Assembly (NCBI GenBank): GCA_028821775.1
Contig: JAPKFB010000038.1
Span: 1-46,913 of the forward strand
Source of the DNA: Roseibacillus sp.
GTDB taxonomy: Bacteria > Verrucomicrobiota > Verrucomicrobiia > Verrucomicrobiales > Akkermansiaceae
Direction: 5' to 3'
DNA length: 46,913 nucleotides
In this document: piece after piece, positions 46,230 to 46,913 of the stretch
How the letters are laid out: every line of letters starts with the position of its first letter
Position numbering within the stretch: position 1 is the first letter of the stretch
The notes under the pieces: model-generated
What the model was told of the DNA's origin: nothing
The model's database searches: none
What the model saw: only the letters and a program-made list of their open reading frames with translations
Program-made: the position numbers and the translations under genes

Positions 46230-46913
46230 TCAGGAGATCACAATCTTGAACACCTTGATCCTACCCCAGTCGGGGTTCTCGATGTCTTTGCGATTGCTCG
46301 GTTGGGCTTTGCCGCCGGCGAGATAAAGGTGGGAGCCGTCCTTGCTCCAGAGCGCCTTGCTCACCCGCATGTTGCAGTTGGTGTGGGCGATGCGGGAACC
46401 TGTTTCGCAATCAAAGATGGCCACGTTCCAGTCGCCCTTGAAGAGTCTTCCCGCCATCGCGAAAATTTGGCCTTCGGGATGGATGGCGAGGGACTCCATG
46501 AGGCCTTGTCCGATTTCGCCGTCGTGGGCGCTGCCGTTTTTTTTGGGGGTCACCCTCGCGCCAGTTCCAGCGTTCCCAGAGTTGCTTGCCATTCCCGGCC
46601 GCGGGATCGCGGGTGGTGCCCATCCCGGCGAGGAAAATCTCGGAGTCGTCAGGAGAGAAGGCGAGCGAGTAGATCCCGCCGGTGTAGTAGTGCCCCTTGA
46701 TGATGCCCCAGCCCGTGAAGTTGGGAGTGGAGATACGCGCGACTTCCTTGCTGGTAGCGAGTTCCCAAATGCGAACGTCCCCCATCAGGTTGCCAGCGGC
46801 GAGGTGGGATCCGTCGTTGCTGAAGGCCACCGATTCGACCGGGGGCACATGTTCGAAGGCGTGTGTTTGTTCGCCGTTCTTGGCATCGAACACTTTGACC
46901 GAGGGCTCGGTTT
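46230..46913 (-). pseudogene. WD40-repeat protein gene, frameshifted at an A8 tract (partial at window edge)
   Basis: The frame entering from the right edge reads WD40 repeats: VESVAFSNDGSHLAAGNLMG, VRIWELATS, GGIYSLAFSPDDSEIFLAG, WERWNWREGDPQKK. After a run of eight A (8 T on the plus strand, 46537-46544) the homologous continuation is in the +1 frame: NGSAHDGEIGQGLMESLAIH, FAMAGRLFKGDWNVAIFDCE, VSKALWSKDGSHLYLAGG, and a stop at 46230. Seven A would join the two frames exactly. Thus it is a slippage mutation, sequencing error or a site of transcriptional slippage. WD40 proteins next to DUF1549/DUF1501 genes are common in PVC bacteria. The start lies outside the window. Confidence 0.82.

Overview
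The window reads as about 47 kb of chromosome from a GC-rich member of the PVC superphylum, most likely Verrucomicrobiota. The taxon is inferred from gene content, not from a marker phylogeny. The evidence is two DUF1549/DUF1553 + DUF1501 gene pairs, three proteins of the PVC-type membrane-bound dehydrogenase/haem-binding CxxCH type, ThuA domains, lamin-tail/CotH proteins, a sulfatase with an autotransporter-like tail, PQQ and FG-GAP propellers, and many Sec signal peptides. There is no phage, insertion sequence, integrase or CRISPR array. Most of the window is a secreted/periplasmic catabolic and redox arsenal around a small housekeeping island.

Layout. 1-3.8 kb (minus): an unknown exported protein cut by the window edge and a large exported S9 prolyl-oligopeptidase-like peptidase. 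3.9-4.4 kb: a decayed O6-alkylguanine-DNA alkyltransferase gene. 4.4-8 kb (plus): an exported PQQ propeller, then a cobalamin riboswitch driving a BtuB-like TonB-dependent receptor. 8.1-10.4 kb (minus): a retropepsin-like lipoprotein downstream of tyrS. 10.5-13.8 kb (plus): a membrane protein, tRNA-His, rnc, a hypothetical protein and an FG-GAP repeat protein. 14.4-33.2 kb: the first large catabolic block, with three dehydrogenase/cytochrome c proteins in different domain combinations, a stand-alone ThuA protein, a CotH/lamin-tail protein divergent from a sulfatase, and an exported 6-phosphogluconolactonase-like propeller. 33.3-36.5 kb (plus): a SnoaL-like protein, a YCII protein, a tightly coupled three-gene unit (two paralogous small exported proteins plus an exported SMP-30 lactonase) and a small hypothetical protein. 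36.5-46.9 kb (minus): a tandemly duplicated cytochrome/DUF1549/DUF1553 + DUF1501 module, preceded by a TPR lipoprotein gene and a WD40 gene that are both broken.

How the genes may work together (inference). Haem-binding dehydrogenases, lactonases, ThuA domains, the sulfatase and the DUF1501 proteins fit oxidation and hydrolysis of sulfated or otherwise modified glycans outside the cytoplasm, with electrons passed to c-type haems. The B12-regulated receptor supplies cobalamin; no B12-dependent enzyme is visible here. The points most worth a second look are the two small exported paralogs coupled to SMP-30, the domain shuffling among the ThuA/dehydrogenase proteins, the shared C-terminal module on the divergent sulfatase and CotH proteins, and the cluster of four to five decayed genes, one of which is broken exactly at an A8 tract.
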